Both the position numbers and the translations under genes were made by a program. DNA of 64,000 nucleotides. Origin: Syngnathus acus (lineage: Eukaryota > Chordata > Actinopteri > Syngnathiformes > Syngnathidae). Under the pieces are notes generated by a model. It ran no database searches. It was not told the DNA's origin and saw only the letters and a program-made list of their open reading frames with translations. This document shows positions 11,109-21,192 of the stretch, piece after piece (within the stretch, counting starts at the first letter, position 1; each line of letters opens with the position of its first letter). The DNA lies in the NCBI RefSeq assembly GCF_901709675.1, contig NC_051108.1, positions 8,294,631-8,358,630 on the forward strand, read 5' to 3'.

Positions 11109-11640
11109 TTATGTGTTTGTGACTACTAGAGTTTGATCGGATAGAGTAATGGGGACAGTTATGTAGATGTTTTTCCTAGGGGAGTGGAAATACATTATTT
11201 CAGTTTTTTTTATATTGATCGTCAGATGGTTTATTTTTAGCCAGTCATGTAGGAGCTGGAGATCAGAAGTAAGTTTGGAGTTTATGGTTTCGATGTTCGA
11301 ATCTGAGGTGAAAATAACTGTGTCGTCAGCATATAATATGATTTGAGTTTGTTTGCATATGTTAGGCATGTCATTGATGTACATAATGAATAATAATGGG
11401 CCCAGTATGCTGCCCTGGGGAACACCAGTGGGAGATGGTAATGGAGTAGATGTGGCCTGACCAATATTAACAACCTGGATTCTATCCGAGAGGTATGATG
11501 AGAGCATAGTTAGCACTGAGGGGGAGAGATGAAAGGAAGCTAGTTTGTTATGGAGTATTTGGTGATTAACTGTGTCAAAGGCTTTACGGAAATCTACAAA
11601 GACTGCTCCTGTGATGTGGCCTTTATTAAGAGAAGTGCGT
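11109..11640 (-). pseudogene. LINE ORF2 reverse transcriptase core
   Basis: The minus frame shows PTGVPQGSILGPLLFIMYIN and the catalytic YADDTVIF, followed by LHDWLKINHLTINIKKTE. These are the palm motifs of a jockey-superfamily LINE polymerase that copies its RNA at a nicked target. The upstream part, beyond 11640, is interrupted by an L2 tail fragment. Confidence 0.85.
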
Positions 11641-11644
11641 ATAT

Positions 11645-11733
11645 ATTGAACAGAGGGTGTGATTTACCGAAGTCAAATTCTTTGTTTGGCACGCTCAAAC
11701 ATGGCGAATAAAAAACTCTTGAATCTTGAATAT
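11645..11733 (+). mobile_element. L2 3'-tail fragment (~90 bp)
   Basis: This is almost identical to the last 90 bp of the L2 fragment at 11994-12738: GAACAGAGGGTGTG, then CATGGCGAATAAAA and the CTTGAATCTTGAAT tail. It contains nothing but the 3' end and lies inside the LINE reverse transcriptase region. It looks like an extreme 5' truncation during insertion. Confidence 0.75.
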
Positions 11734-11993
11734 TCTGTGAGTAGTAGCTGTGCAGATAGTGTAGAACGAGCTGATCGGAAGCCAAATTGTGAGTTGTTGA
11801 GAAGGTTGTTTGTTTCAAGATGTTCTATAAGTTGTTTTGACAGGGTTTTTTCGAAAGGTTTTGATATAGGTGGGAGGATTGATATGGGACGGTAGTTGGA
11901 TAGGGTTGTTCGGTCGTCTGATTTAAATATGGGGGTAATTTTTGCTTTTTTCCACGCAGTCGAAAATGGAATGTCTTATGCAGAGATTGATTA

Positions 11994-12738
11994 AATGGAT
12001 TTCAGGCGAGACCCTTCACCACTTTTACCCCTCACTATCCGCAGTAATACTATTCTCTCCACAGACACCTTCAAGTTCCTGGGAACCACAATCTCTCGGG
12101 ACCTGAAATGGACCGGCCACATAGACTCTGTCCGGAAGAAGGCCCAGCAGAGGCTGTACTTCCTGAGACAGCTCAAGAAGTTCAACCTGCCGCGAGAGCT
12201 TCTGAAGACCTTCTACACTGCCATCATCCAGTCTGTCCTCTGCACCTCCATCACTGTCTGGTTTGGATCAGCCTCCAAACAAGACAAGCACAGACTGCAA
12301 CGGACAATCAGGACTGCAGAAAAGATCATTGGAATCAACCTCCCATCTATCCAAGACTTGTACCTGTCCAGGACCAGGAAGCGTGCAAGGAACATCTCTA
12401 CAGACCCTTCTCACCCAGGTTGCAGTCTGTTTGAACTACTCCCCTCCGGACGGCGTTATAGAGCTCGGTACGCCAAAACCAGCAGACACCGAGACAGCTT
12501 CTTCCCCCAGGCTGTTGCTCTGATTAACTCACACCACTCATAGTCTCAGAGGCATTACTGTGCAATAACATCCTGCTCTTCACACCTTTTGAATTTGTCT
12601 ACACTGTTTTTGCCATTATTCACATGTCCTGAGTGTTGTTAGTCACCTATATGTTGAACAGAGGGTGTGTTTTACCGAAGTCAAATTCCTTGTTTGGCAC
12701 GCTCAAACATGGCGAATAAAAACTCTTGAATCTTGAAT
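11994..12738 (+). mobile_element. L2 LINE 3' fragment
   Basis: A plus-strand L2-type fragment with the ORF2 C-terminal 182 residues ending at 12543. Motifs are TFKFLGTTISRDLKW, KKAQQRLYFLRQLKKFNLP, SVLCTSITVWFGSASKQD and ELLPSGRRYRARYA. A ~195-bp 3' UTR ends in CTTGAATCTTGAATCTT. The 7-bp word TTGATTA flanks it at 11987-11993 and 12739-12745. It lies opposite in strand to the LINE it entered. Its C-terminal reading is open. Confidence 0.85.
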
Positions 12739-12745
12739 CTTGATT

Positions 12746-13417
12746 AGGGGTAGGAAGCTACTGGCATGGGTTTTGTAAAAGTCTGTGTTTAGTTCATATA
12801 TGTCTTTGGCCTTTGAGTTATTGAGTGAGCTGAGAATACTGGATAACTGAGAGCGTAATCTCAGAAAAGGTTAGCTTGTCTGATGAGGGAGTTATAGGTG
12901 TGGGTGGAGACGGAGGATCAAAGTGTTCTGTCAGTTCTTTAATAGAGGTGATGAAGTAATTATTAAATGCATTTGCAATCTGTTCCTGATCAGTAGTGAG
13001 TGTATTTTGTAAGATATTTGTATGTTGTTGTTTGTATTTTCATGAGTTTGCCCAGTGATGGATTTTAGTGTCTGCCAAAGGATTTTGGGGTTCGTGGCGG
13101 CCTGAGTGATTTGCTTCTGGAAGTAAGTGGTTTTAGCCTTACTTATCTCTAAGGTGCATTTATTTCTAAGATGTGTGAGAGCTGTTTTATTTTCAATAGT
13201 TTTTATTGACCTATACCATTTCAGTGCAGTGGTTTTCTGTGCGATTAAATTGAGAATATCTGAGTTTATCCATGGTAATTTATTCTGTCGTAGACTGAGT
13301 TTTCTGGTAGTAGTGTATTTTTTCCGTATGGCTTCTATACGATTCTGGAAATCTGCTAAGATTTGTTCTGGGTCGGTGAGTGCTAGTTGATTGCTCCAAA
13401 TCAAAATTCTTTATTTC
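12746..13417 (-). pseudogene. LINE ORF2 segment between endonuclease and polymerase
   Basis: The minus frame 13404-12931 contains KLPWINSDILNLIAQKTTAL, AKTTYFQKQITQAATNPKIL and WQTLKSITG. This is the linker that precedes the reverse transcriptase in CR1/L2 ORF2. It joins the endonuclease segment at 15376 once Rex3 is removed. Confidence 0.8.
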
Positions 13418-13429
13418 GGTTTCATACTG

Positions 13430-15363
13430 ACCGGCGGTAAGGGATGCCGTCAAGCTGAAGAAGGAGTCCTATCGGGCCGTTTTGGCCTGCGGGACTCCGG
13501 AGGCAGCTGACAGGTACCGGATGGCCAAGCGGAACGCGGCTTCGGCAGTTGCTGAGGCAAAAACCCGGGCGTGGGAGGAGTTCGGCGAGGCCATGGAGAA
13601 TGACTTCCGGACGGCTTCGAGGAAATTCTGGTCCACCATCCGGCGTCTCAGGAGGGGGAAGCAGTGCAACGTCAACACTGTTTACAGTGGAGATGGCGTG
13701 CTGCTGACCTCGACTCGGGACGTCGTGTGTCGGTGGGGAGAATACTTCGAAGACCTCCTCAATTCCACCGACACGCCTTCCATTGTGGAAACAGGGCCTG
13801 GGGACTCTGAGGCGGACTCTCCAATCTCTGGGGTTGAAGTCACTGAGGTAGTTAAACAACTCCTCGGTGGCAAGGCCCCGGGGGTGGATGAGATCCGCCC
13901 GGATTTCTTAAGGGCTCTGGATGTTGTGGGGCTGTCATGGCTGACACGTCTCTACAGCATCGCGTGGACATCGGGGACAGTGCCTCTGGATTGGCAGACT
14001 GGGGTGGTGGTTCCCCTCTTTAAGAAGGGGGACCGGAGGGTGTGTTCCAATTACAGGGGAATTACACTCCTCAGCCTCCCTGGTAAGGTCTATTCAGGGG
14101 TGCTGGAGAGGAGGGTCCGTCGGGAGGTCGAACCTCGGATTCAGGAGGAACAGTGTGGCTTTCGTCCTGGCCGTGGAACAGTGGACCAGCTCTTCACCCT
14201 CAACAGGATCCTCGAGGGTGCATGGGAGTTCGCCCAACCAGTCCACATGTGTTTTGTGGACTTGGAGAAGGCGTTCGACCGTGTCCCTCGGGAGGTTCTG
14301 TGGGGGGTGCTTCGGGAGTACGGGGTACCGAGCCAACTGATAAGGGCGGTTCGGTCCCTGTATCACCGATGCCAGAGTGTGGTCCGCATTTCCGGCAGTA
14401 AGTCGGATTCGTTCCCAGTGAGGGTTGGACTCCGCCAAGGCTGCCCTTTGTCACCGATTCTGTTCATAATTTTTATGGACAGAATTTCTAGGTGCAGCCG
14501 AGGCGTTGAGGGTGTCCGGTTTGGGGACCTCAGCATCACGTCTCTGCTTTTTGCAGACGACGTTGTGCTGTTGGCTTCTTCAGGCCGTGATCTCCAGCTC
14601 TCACTGGAGCGGTTCGCAGCCGAGTGTGAAGCGGTCGGGATGAGGGTCAGCACCTCCAAATCCGAGTCCATGGTCCTCGATCGGAAAAGGGTGGAATGCC
14701 CTCTCCGGATCGGGGATGAGATCCTGCCCCAAGTGGAGGAGTTTAAGTATCTTGGGGTCTTGTTCACGAGTGAGGGGAGGATGGAGCGCGAGATCGACAA
14801 GCGGATCGGTGCAGCGTCGGCAGTAATGCGGACTCTGTACCGGTCCGTCGTGGTAAAGAGAGAGCTGAGCCAAAAGGCAAAGCTCTCAATTTACCGGTCG
14901 ATTTACGCTCCTACCCTCACCTATGGTCACGAGCTATGGGTCGTGACCGAAAGAACGAGATCCCGGATACAAGCGGCCGAAATGAGTTTTCTCCGCAGGA
15001 TGTCCGGGCTCTCCCTTAGAGATAGGGTGAGAAGTTCGGTCATCCGGGAGAGACTCGGAGTAGAGTCGCTACTCCTCCACGTTGAGAGGAGCCAGATGAG
15101 GTGGCTCGGGCATCTCATCAGGATGCCTCCTGGACGCCTCCCTGGGGAGGTGTTCCGGGCATGTCCCACCGGTAGGAGACCCCGGGGACGACCCAGGACG
15201 CGCTGGAGAGACTATGTCTCTCGGCTGGCCTGGGAACGCCTTGGGATCCCCCGGGATGAGCTAGATGAAGTGGCTGGGGAGAGGGAAGTCTGGGAGTCCC
15301 TCCTGAAGCTGCTGCCCCCGCGACCCGACCCCGGATAAGCGGAAGAAGATGGATGGATGGATG
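13430..15363 (+). mobile_element. Rex3 (RTE-clade) LINE with intact 3' ORF
   Basis: A 5'-truncated Rex3 copy of about 1.93 kb. The exact 12-bp duplication GGTTTCATACTG flanks it at 13418-13429 and 15364-15375. The 3' end is a GGAT repeat, as is typical for Rex3. The ORF is open from the truncation point to its stop, so the copy looks comparatively young. Confidence 0.92.
13482..15338 (+). pseudogene. Rex3 reverse transcriptase, open but 5'-truncated
   Basis: A 618-codon frame without internal stops; the frame is already open from about 13432. It shows the fingers (GGKAPGVDEIRPDF), NYRGITLLSLPGKVYS, GFRPGRGTVDQLFTL, the first catalytic Asp in CFVDLEKAFDRVPR, GLRQGCPLSPILFIIF and the catalytic FADDVVLLAS. 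The C-terminal region is MRWLGHLIRMPPGRLPGEVF, then RWRDYVSRLAWERLGIPRDE. The endonuclease that would precede it is missing, so it cannot insert on its own. The minus-strand frames across it are shadows. Confidence 0.9.
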
Positions 15364-15375
15364 GGTTTCATACTG

Positions 15376-16140
15376 TGGTAGCTTAGATCTTGGTATATCT
15401 GAAATAGTGCACTGTTGATGATTTTTCCGAGGTTTCGGGTTTTTCCTAACTGTGTATATGAGAGAATGGTCTGATACAGCTACGTGGATGACTCCTGATA
15501 TGCTATATTTTGCGGGTTGATTGGTGAAGATGAGATCAAGAATAGAGCTGCGAGTGTGACATATTCTAGTTGGTTCTTTTATCAGTTGGTGGAGTCCTAA
15601 TTTTTCTGCCATGCTTTTGAGAGGTTTGGATGATTTGTCTTTGTAGTCTAAGTTCAAGTCGCCAATTATGATATATTCCTTTGTTTTTATATTTTTTACA
15701 ATATTGGATAGATTTTTAATATAATCTGTGGGGTTTGTGTTTGGCGGCCTGTAACTGGCAATAACTGTGATTGCATGTTGGTTGGTAAAGCTGATGACCA
15801 GTTGCATTGTTTCAGTTTCTGTTGTGATTGGGGTTACTATGTGTGCATATAATTTAGTTACTAGTAATAGAATACCACCACCAGGTTTATTTGGCCGGTC
15901 TCTTCTGTGTAGTTGATAATTGTCTATGGAGATAAACGAGTCTGGTGTGATAGGAGAAAGCCACGATTCTGTAATGATGAGAAGATGTGGTTTGCCTTGT
16001 TCAGTGAGTATTTTTATTTCATCAAGCTTTGATGTGATGCTTCTTGCATTGAGGTGGCATATTTTAAAACCTTTAATATTGCTTAATTGGGATATGGTTT
16101 GAATTTGTTTTATGTGATCCTTATTTTTCCGTTTTGTCAT
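15376..16140 (-). pseudogene. LINE ORF2 start: AP-like endonuclease
   Basis: The frame starts MTKRKNKDHIKQIQ and carries the apurinic-type endonuclease signatures: ICHLNARSI, LLIITESWLSP with the metal-binding Glu, IIIGDLNLDYKD, RSSILDLIFTN and VAVSDHSLIY with the catalytic Asp-His. The enzyme nicks target DNA for target-primed reverse transcription. All motifs look intact; the ORF is then broken by Rex3. Confidence 0.85.
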
Positions 16141-16535
16141 TTGTACGTTATTATGGGTGCTAGATTGGGTGCCGGCATCTGTTTGACTGGAATAAGATTG
16201 CGTGATGGGCTGGGAGCGAGCTCCAGAGGCATGTAGTTTTGGGCTAGGGTTTAGTGGGATATTTATGAGGTTATTATGATTGGTTAATTGTGCCTGAGAT
16301 CGATAGCCAGTGGTGGATACTCTAAAAGAAGTGTGGACATGAATTTTTTGCAGTGGGAAGGTAGTGTGTGACAGTGGTGTGGTTTTTCCTTTGGTGAAGG
16401 TGGGGGGGGGGTGGAGTAAAGGGGCCAGGTGTGAGGACTAGCGTGTGGGGGAGCGGGGGGATCTTGGTTAGTCCGAGGTCTGAGGGGAGGTGAACTGTTG
16501 TTGTGAGGGAGAGAATGGATCGGACTATCCTCGCG

Positions 16536-17033
16536 TCACGACTCATGGAGCCAGTCCAGGGATTCCAGAGTGAGCTCCATGGAGAGGGAGAGCAGCCGTG
16601 CCCCCGCCTGGTTGAGGTGTAAACCGTCCCTTGCAAAAAGATTGTGCTGTTTCCAGAAGGTTGTGAAGTTATTGGTATAGGGGATCTTGTTGGCGGTGCA
16701 ATGGGCCTGGAGCCAGATGTGTAGATCACGGATCCGACTGAACTGGGTGTCGGTGAGTCGTGGAGATGGAAAGGGGCCGGAGATAATGAAGGCCTTACCA
16801 GTTGCAGAAACGGTGGAGATGAGTGTGCGAAAATGTTGTGTGAGCGTCTCTGACTGCTGGAGTTTGATGTCATTGGTCCCGATGTGTATGATGGCAGTGG
16901 AGATCTGTGGACGGTGAGCTGTCAGTTGGGGGATGCGGGTGTTGATGTCGAGGACCTTGGCTCCGGAGAATGAGTGGCTCTCAGCTTTGGGGAGGGAAAC
17001 GTGGCGTACCATTGAGGATCCAACCACCAGCAC
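16536..17033 (-). pseudogene. LINE ORF1 esterase domain
   Basis: A 165-residue minus frame with MLVVGSSMVRHV (block I, nucleophile Ser in GSS), AIIHIGTNDIKLQQ (GTND block) and LFARDGLHLNQAGARLLS (DGLHLN block with the Asp and His). These are SGNH/GDSL hydrolase blocks as found in ORF1 of CR1 and L2 elements. The N-terminal part of ORF1 lies in another frame upstream, so ORF1 has at least one frameshift. Confidence 0.85.
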
Positions 17034-17357
17034 AGAGGGGACGCGCGTATGGGTGGGTGGACAGTTTGGTGCCGGCAGGGCTGCGGTCCGTGTCCTGTCA
17101 GATTGCTGGTGGCTCTGAGCGTGGTGTGGTGGGAGGGGTCGGGGAAGTGAGGGCTTGAAAAGGGGGTGACGGGGAAGGGGTGGGAGGAAAGGTGGTGGGT
17201 AGCGGGAGGTTGGGAGGAGAGCTGGTCGACAGTGAGCTGGCCAGTGGCGTGTTAAGGCATGTGGCAGAGAAGATGGTGGGTAGGGTGGGGTAGGGAGGAG
17301 AGCTGGTCTACAGTGAGCTGGCCAGTGGCTTGTTAGGGCACGCGGCAGAGAGGACGG

Positions 17358-18254
17358 TTAGTAGGGAGGGGTAGGGAGGAGAGCTGGCCTGCGTTGAAAT
17401 GGCCAGGAGTGTGGCTGGAATGGTGGTGGATAGAAAAGGGTGGGGCGGGGGTTTTGGCATCGCCATGTCTGCCTCGGAGGTGGGTTGTGGATGGTGGATG
17501 CTCTGCTGGTTGTCCTGCCGTCAGCGGGCCAGGTTTTGGGGAAGGCTACAGTGGGGGGGCGGGGTTGGCGAGGGTGATGGAGGTTGATGAGGGGAAGGGG
17601 AGAGTACTCTCGGTACTTCCCAGGGGGGCTGTGGCAGGGGGCGTGGAAGGGGGGGGCGAAGAGGGAGGTGTGGGGGTAGGGGGGCGAGGAGGGCCGGGGG
17701 GGGGGGGGTTGAGGCAGATGGCAAGGGGGAGAAGGTGCCTGAAACAGCCCACAGCGACCAGTCTGTTCCAATAACTTCTCCCAGTTTGTGGGGGGAGAGG
17801 ACCGCTTAGGGTTGGGGGTGCAGTGAAAGGCTATTGGTAGTTTGAGGGTGGAGGAGAAGGAGCTTCTTGGCTTCTTGGCCCTGGGTGAGTGGAGATGAGC
17901 CTCCTTCTCAGCCAGGAGCCTGAAACGGTTTGGGTGTGTGGGGATGTCACCTGAGGGTGAGGTGCTGATGCGTGAGTCCCATCCCCCCCTCTTGCGGTTG
18001 ATGTGCGGTTCTATCCAGAGCTCTGAGTGGCGACGGGCTGTGGAGCAAGGGCTCTGCGGTGGCTCCTTCACTGCAGCAGCATTGCAGGCTTGTCGCACCA
18101 GGAGCAGTGTGTCAGCTTGGGTTGGATCTTGGAGGAGGGTGGAGGTCAGGAGGGAAACTTGCTTCTGTAGGTTGAGGAATCCATGGGACAGCTCGGCCAG
18201 CGTGAGGTGGTCCGGGGGTGATGTCCTGACAGACATGCTAGTGTTAGCATGCAC
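17358..18254 (-). pseudogene. LINE ORF1 N-terminal region
   Basis: A 298-residue minus frame that begins MHANTSMSVRTSPPDHLTLA. It has a short heptad-like stretch (ELSHGFLNLQKQVSLLTSTL) and then a basic, Pro- and Ser-rich region. Position and composition fit the N-terminus of a CR1/L2 ORF1, which binds RNA, but no domain is certain. The plus-strand G-rich frames across 17394-17774 are shadows of the Pro-rich tract. Confidence 0.55.
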
Positions 18255-18319
18255 ACAAGGCCTCTAGAAAGAGGCCTCGATGGAGGCCCTAAGATTGGGC
18301 CTCTTGAGTTGGATTAGCT

Positions 18320-18725
18320 TGCCGAAAATCACAGCTGGGCTGAAGTAGCGTGGTGGTAGCTGTGTCTCTGTAGTCCAGTGGTGGCAACTGTAGGCTGCAG
18401 CAGCCTGGTGGCTTATGCAGCCTGGGGGTAGCTACTGTAAACTACAGCGGCCTGGTGGTAGCTGGGCATCTGTAGTCCGGAGGTAACTACTGTAGTCTAC
18501 CGTACCCTGGTGGTAGGTAGCTGGGCCTCTGCAGTCTGTAGTCTGGTGGTAGCTACTGCAGGCTTCAGTAGCCTGGTGGTAGCTATTGGCTGCAGTAGCC
18601 TAATGGTAGCTGGGCCCCTTTAGTCTGATGGTAACTGCTGTAGGCTGCAGTAGCCGGATGGTAGGTGGGCTGCTGAAGCCAGGTGGCAGGCTGCAGCAGT
18701 CTGGTGGCAGTTGGGCTGCTGTGTA
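18320..18725 (-). repeat. Tandem repeats in LINE 5' region
   Basis: Irregular units of roughly 50-65 bp are repeated about six times. Each carries variants of CTGGTGGTAGCT and CTGTAGGCTGCAG. They lie just upstream of ORF1, where some LINEs carry repeated promoter modules. A promoter role is inference only. Confidence 0.6.
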
Positions 18726-18756
18726 GGTTGATGGTGGCTAGCACGGCTAACAGATA

Positions 18757-20275
18757 CAGTGCCTTGCGAAAGTATACGGCCCCCTTGAACCTTTCAACAT
18801 TTCGCGACATTTCAGGCTTCAAACATAAAGATATAAAAGTTTAATTTTTTGTCAAGAATCAACAACAAGTGGGACACAATCGTGAAGTGGAACAACATTT
18901 ATTGGATAATTTAAACTTTTTTTAACAAATAAAAAACTGAAAAGCGGGGCGTGCAATATTATTCGGCCCCCTTGCGCTAATACTTTGTAGCGCCACCTTT
19001 TGCTGCAATTACAGCTGCAAGTCGCTTGGGGTATGTCTCTTATCAGTTTTGCACATCGAGAGACTGGAATTCTTGCCCATTCTTCCTTGCAAAACAGCTC
19101 GAGCTCAGTGAGGTTGGATGGAGAGCGTTTGTGAACAGCAGTCTTCAGCTCTTTCCACAGATTCTCGATTGGATTCAGGTCTGGACTTTGACTTGGCCAT
19201 TCTAACACCTGGATACGTCTATTTGTGAACCATTCCATTGTAGATTTGGCTTCATGTTTTGGATCATTGTCCTGTTGGAAGATAAATCTCCGTCCCAGTC
19301 TCAGGTCTTTTGCAGACTCCAACAGGTTTTCTTCCAGAATGGTCCTGTATTTGGCTCCATCCATCTTCCCATCAATTTTAACCATCTTCCCTGTCCCTGC
19401 TGAAGAAAAGCAGGCCCAAACCATGATGCTGCCACCACCATGTTTGACAGTGGGGATGGTGTGTTCAGGGTGATGAGCTGTGTTGCTTTTACGCCAAACA
19501 TATCGTTTTGCATTGTGGCCAAAAAGTTCGATTTTGGTTCCATAAAGGCCAGATTTGTGCAGTGCACGACTGATTGTTGTCCTATGGACAGACTCTCCCA
19601 CCTCAGCTGTAACTACAGATAACTATCTGCAGTTCATCCAGAGTGATCATGGACCTCTTGGCTGCATCTCTGATCAGTCTTCTCCTTGTTTGAGATGAAA
19701 GTTTGGAGGGACGGCCGGGTCTTGGTAGATTTGCAGTGGTCTGATACTCCTTCCATTTCAATATAATTGCTTGCACAGTGCTCCTTGAGATGTTTAAAGC
19801 TTGGGAAATCTTTTTGTATCCATATCCGGCTTTAAACTTCTCCACAACAGTATCTCGGACCTGCCTGGTGTGTTCCTTTGTCTTCATGGTTCTCTCTGCG
19901 CTTTAAACAGAACCCTGAGACTATCAAAGAGCAGGTGCATTTATACGGAGACTTGATTACACACAGGAGCATTCTATTTATCATCATCAGTCATTTAGGA
20001 CAACATTGGATCATTCAAAGATCCTCACTGAACTTCTGGAGTGAGTTTGCTGCACTGAAAGTAAAGGGGCCGAATAATATTGCACGCCCCACTTTTCAGT
20101 TTTTTATTTGTTAAAAAAGTTTAAATTATCCAATAAATTTCGTTCCACTTCACGATTGTGTCCCACTTGTTGATTCTTGACAATAAATTAAAATTTTATA
20201 TCTTTATGTTTGAAGCCTGAAATGTGGTGAAATGTTGAAAGGTTCAAGGGGGCCGAATACTTTCGCAAGGCACTG
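18757..20275 (-). mobile_element. Tc1-like transposon copy 1, defective
   Basis: A 1519-bp element with ends CAGTGCCTTGCGAAAGTA and its inverse, flanked by TA on both sides. The reverse-strand transposase is broken: the helix-turn-helix part (19887-19603) shifts frame after TLDELQI. The next frame (19601-18852) jumps from GLYG to TKIELFG, losing about 40 residues that include the WSDE block with the first catalytic Asp. QQDNDPKH and SPDLNPIENLW, with the second and third catalytic residues, remain. Confidence 0.9.
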
Positions 20276-20277
20276 TA

Positions 20278-20482
20278 GCAAGGCTAGCAAAGCTGGCTAG
20301 TGCTAGCAGGCCTGCCAGCATACCAGAGCACATGCTCCAAAAAACATAAAAATAGTCCCAAGAAAAAACAAAATTGGTTTTCTGACTAACCTGTACAATG
20401 TTGGTACACTTGCATTCGACAAATGGCCAGAAAGCTCTCAAGAAAACACTAAAATCACTCTAAAATTGCAGGCAAGACGTAG
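20278..20482 (-). other. 5' end of the CR1/L2-type LINE
   Basis: This sequence continues the LINE beyond the Tc1 insertion (GCAAGGCTAGCAAAGC joins GGCTAGCACGGCTAACA) and ends where the gypsy LTR resumes. No ORF is seen. The exact LINE boundary near 20470-20490 is uncertain. Confidence 0.5.
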
Positions 20483-20675
20483 GGTAGAATCAATACGCAG
20501 TTTCACAGCCGTAGAGGTGACCAACATTGTCAAACACTCAGGTGACGAGTTGCAGGAGCAAGCTCCTTAAGAGCCTCCCCTTAACGAGCTTGAACAGCAG
20601 CACCTGTGGATCATGAGCCACCCTGCTCACGGATGCCACCTGTGGACAGAAGAGAAAAGCTCCTGGACCCTGACA
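20483..20675 (-). repeat. Gypsy 5' LTR, distal half
   Basis: Positions 20518-20675 match 866-1019 of the other LTR (ACCAACATTGTCAAACACTC and CACCTGTGGACAGAAGAGAA) and end GGACCCTGACA. With 8810-9052 this completes the LTR that the LINE split. Confidence 0.8.
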
Positions 20676-21178
20676 AACATGTCCGAACCATCTCAGTCAG
20701 ACCTCTCTGGCTTTACCTTCCGAAACACCTAACATGCGGTGTCCTTCTGATGCACTCGTTGATCTTATCCAACCGTGTCACTCCCAAAGAGAACCTCAGT
20801 ATCTTCATCTCTGCCACCTCCAGCTCTGCCTTCTGTCTTTTCCTCAGTGACACTGTCTCTACACCAGGGGTCACCAACTCCGGTCCTCAAGGGCGCCAAT
20901 CCAGCCTGTTTTAGATGTATCCCCCCTGCAACACACCTGATTCAAATAATCAGGATCGCTATCAGCCTTAATAGAGCTTGCTGATGAGCTTATCATTTGA
21001 ATCAGGTGTGTTGTTGCAGGGCTGCACCTAAAACAGGCTGGATTGGCGCCCTTGAGGACCGGAGTTGGTGACCCCTGCTCTACACCATATAGCATCGCTG
21101 GTCTCACCACTGTCTTGTACACCTTTCCCTTCATTTTTGTTGATACTTTTTTATCACACATCACCCCTGACACTTTTT
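20676..21178 (-). mobile_element. LINE fragment (5' part), outermost insertion
   Basis: This continues the reading broken at 594. On the minus strand it matches the plus-strand LINE at 35600-35860, including the CAGAGATGAAGATACTGAGG-like stretch. A palindromic MITE splits it at 20865-21077. It is truncated at 21178, next to the 14-bp repeat. Confidence 0.8.
20865..21077. mobile_element. hAT-type palindromic MITE
   Basis: A 213-bp fold-back element. CAGGGGTCACCAACTCCGG at the left is the inverse of the right end, and pairing runs through nearly the whole length (GGATTGGCGCCCTTGAGGAC on the return arm). The exact 8-bp duplication CTCTACAC flanks it at 20857-20864 and 21078-21085. It has no coding capacity. 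Confidence 0.92.
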
Positions 21179-21192
21179 GTTTGTAACAAACC
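21179..21192. repeat. 14-bp flanking direct repeat, right copy
   Basis: GTTTGTAACAAACC, identical to 487-500. It ends the nested block. Confidence 0.55.

Larger units (their letters stand above)
9053..20482 (-). mobile_element. CR1/L2-type LINE, near full length, five insertions inside
   Basis: A minus-strand non-LTR retrotransposon interrupts the gypsy 5' LTR. Removing its own insertions leaves about 5.8 kb: a 5' region with tandem repeats, ORF1 with an esterase domain, ORF2 with endonuclease and reverse transcriptase, and a 3' end rich in AACTAACTA. The insertions are hAT (9658-10946), an L2 tail (11645-11733), an L2 fragment (11994-12738), Rex3 (13430-15363) and Tc1 (18757-20275). An esterase in ORF1 is known for CR1 and L2 elements. 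Such completeness is unusual, since most LINE copies are 5'-truncated. Confidence 0.75.
595..20675 (-). mobile_element. Ty3/Gypsy chromovirus (Tf1/sushi-like), interrupted
   Basis: This is one gypsy element split by later insertions. Its parts in minus-strand order are: 5' LTR 20675-20483 plus 9052-8810, gag 8815-7389, protease to RNase H 7388-6251, RNase H to integrase start 4259-3903, integrase plus chromodomain 2225-1078, and 3' LTR 1019-595. The chromodomain at the integrase end and the missing tRNA primer site place it with Tf1/sushi-like chromoviruses. The flanking LINE reads straight across it, since 594 continues at 20676. The flanks ACACT and AACAT are an imperfect 5-bp duplication. 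Frameshifts and a lost protease motif make it inactive. Confidence 0.85.

Noticed and set aside
13422-15169. Several minus-strand frames across the Rex3 region
   Set aside because: They are antisense shadows of the 618-codon Rex3 frame.
17394-17774. Gly-rich plus-strand frames
   Set aside because: They are shadows of the Pro-rich tract in LINE ORF1 on the minus strand.
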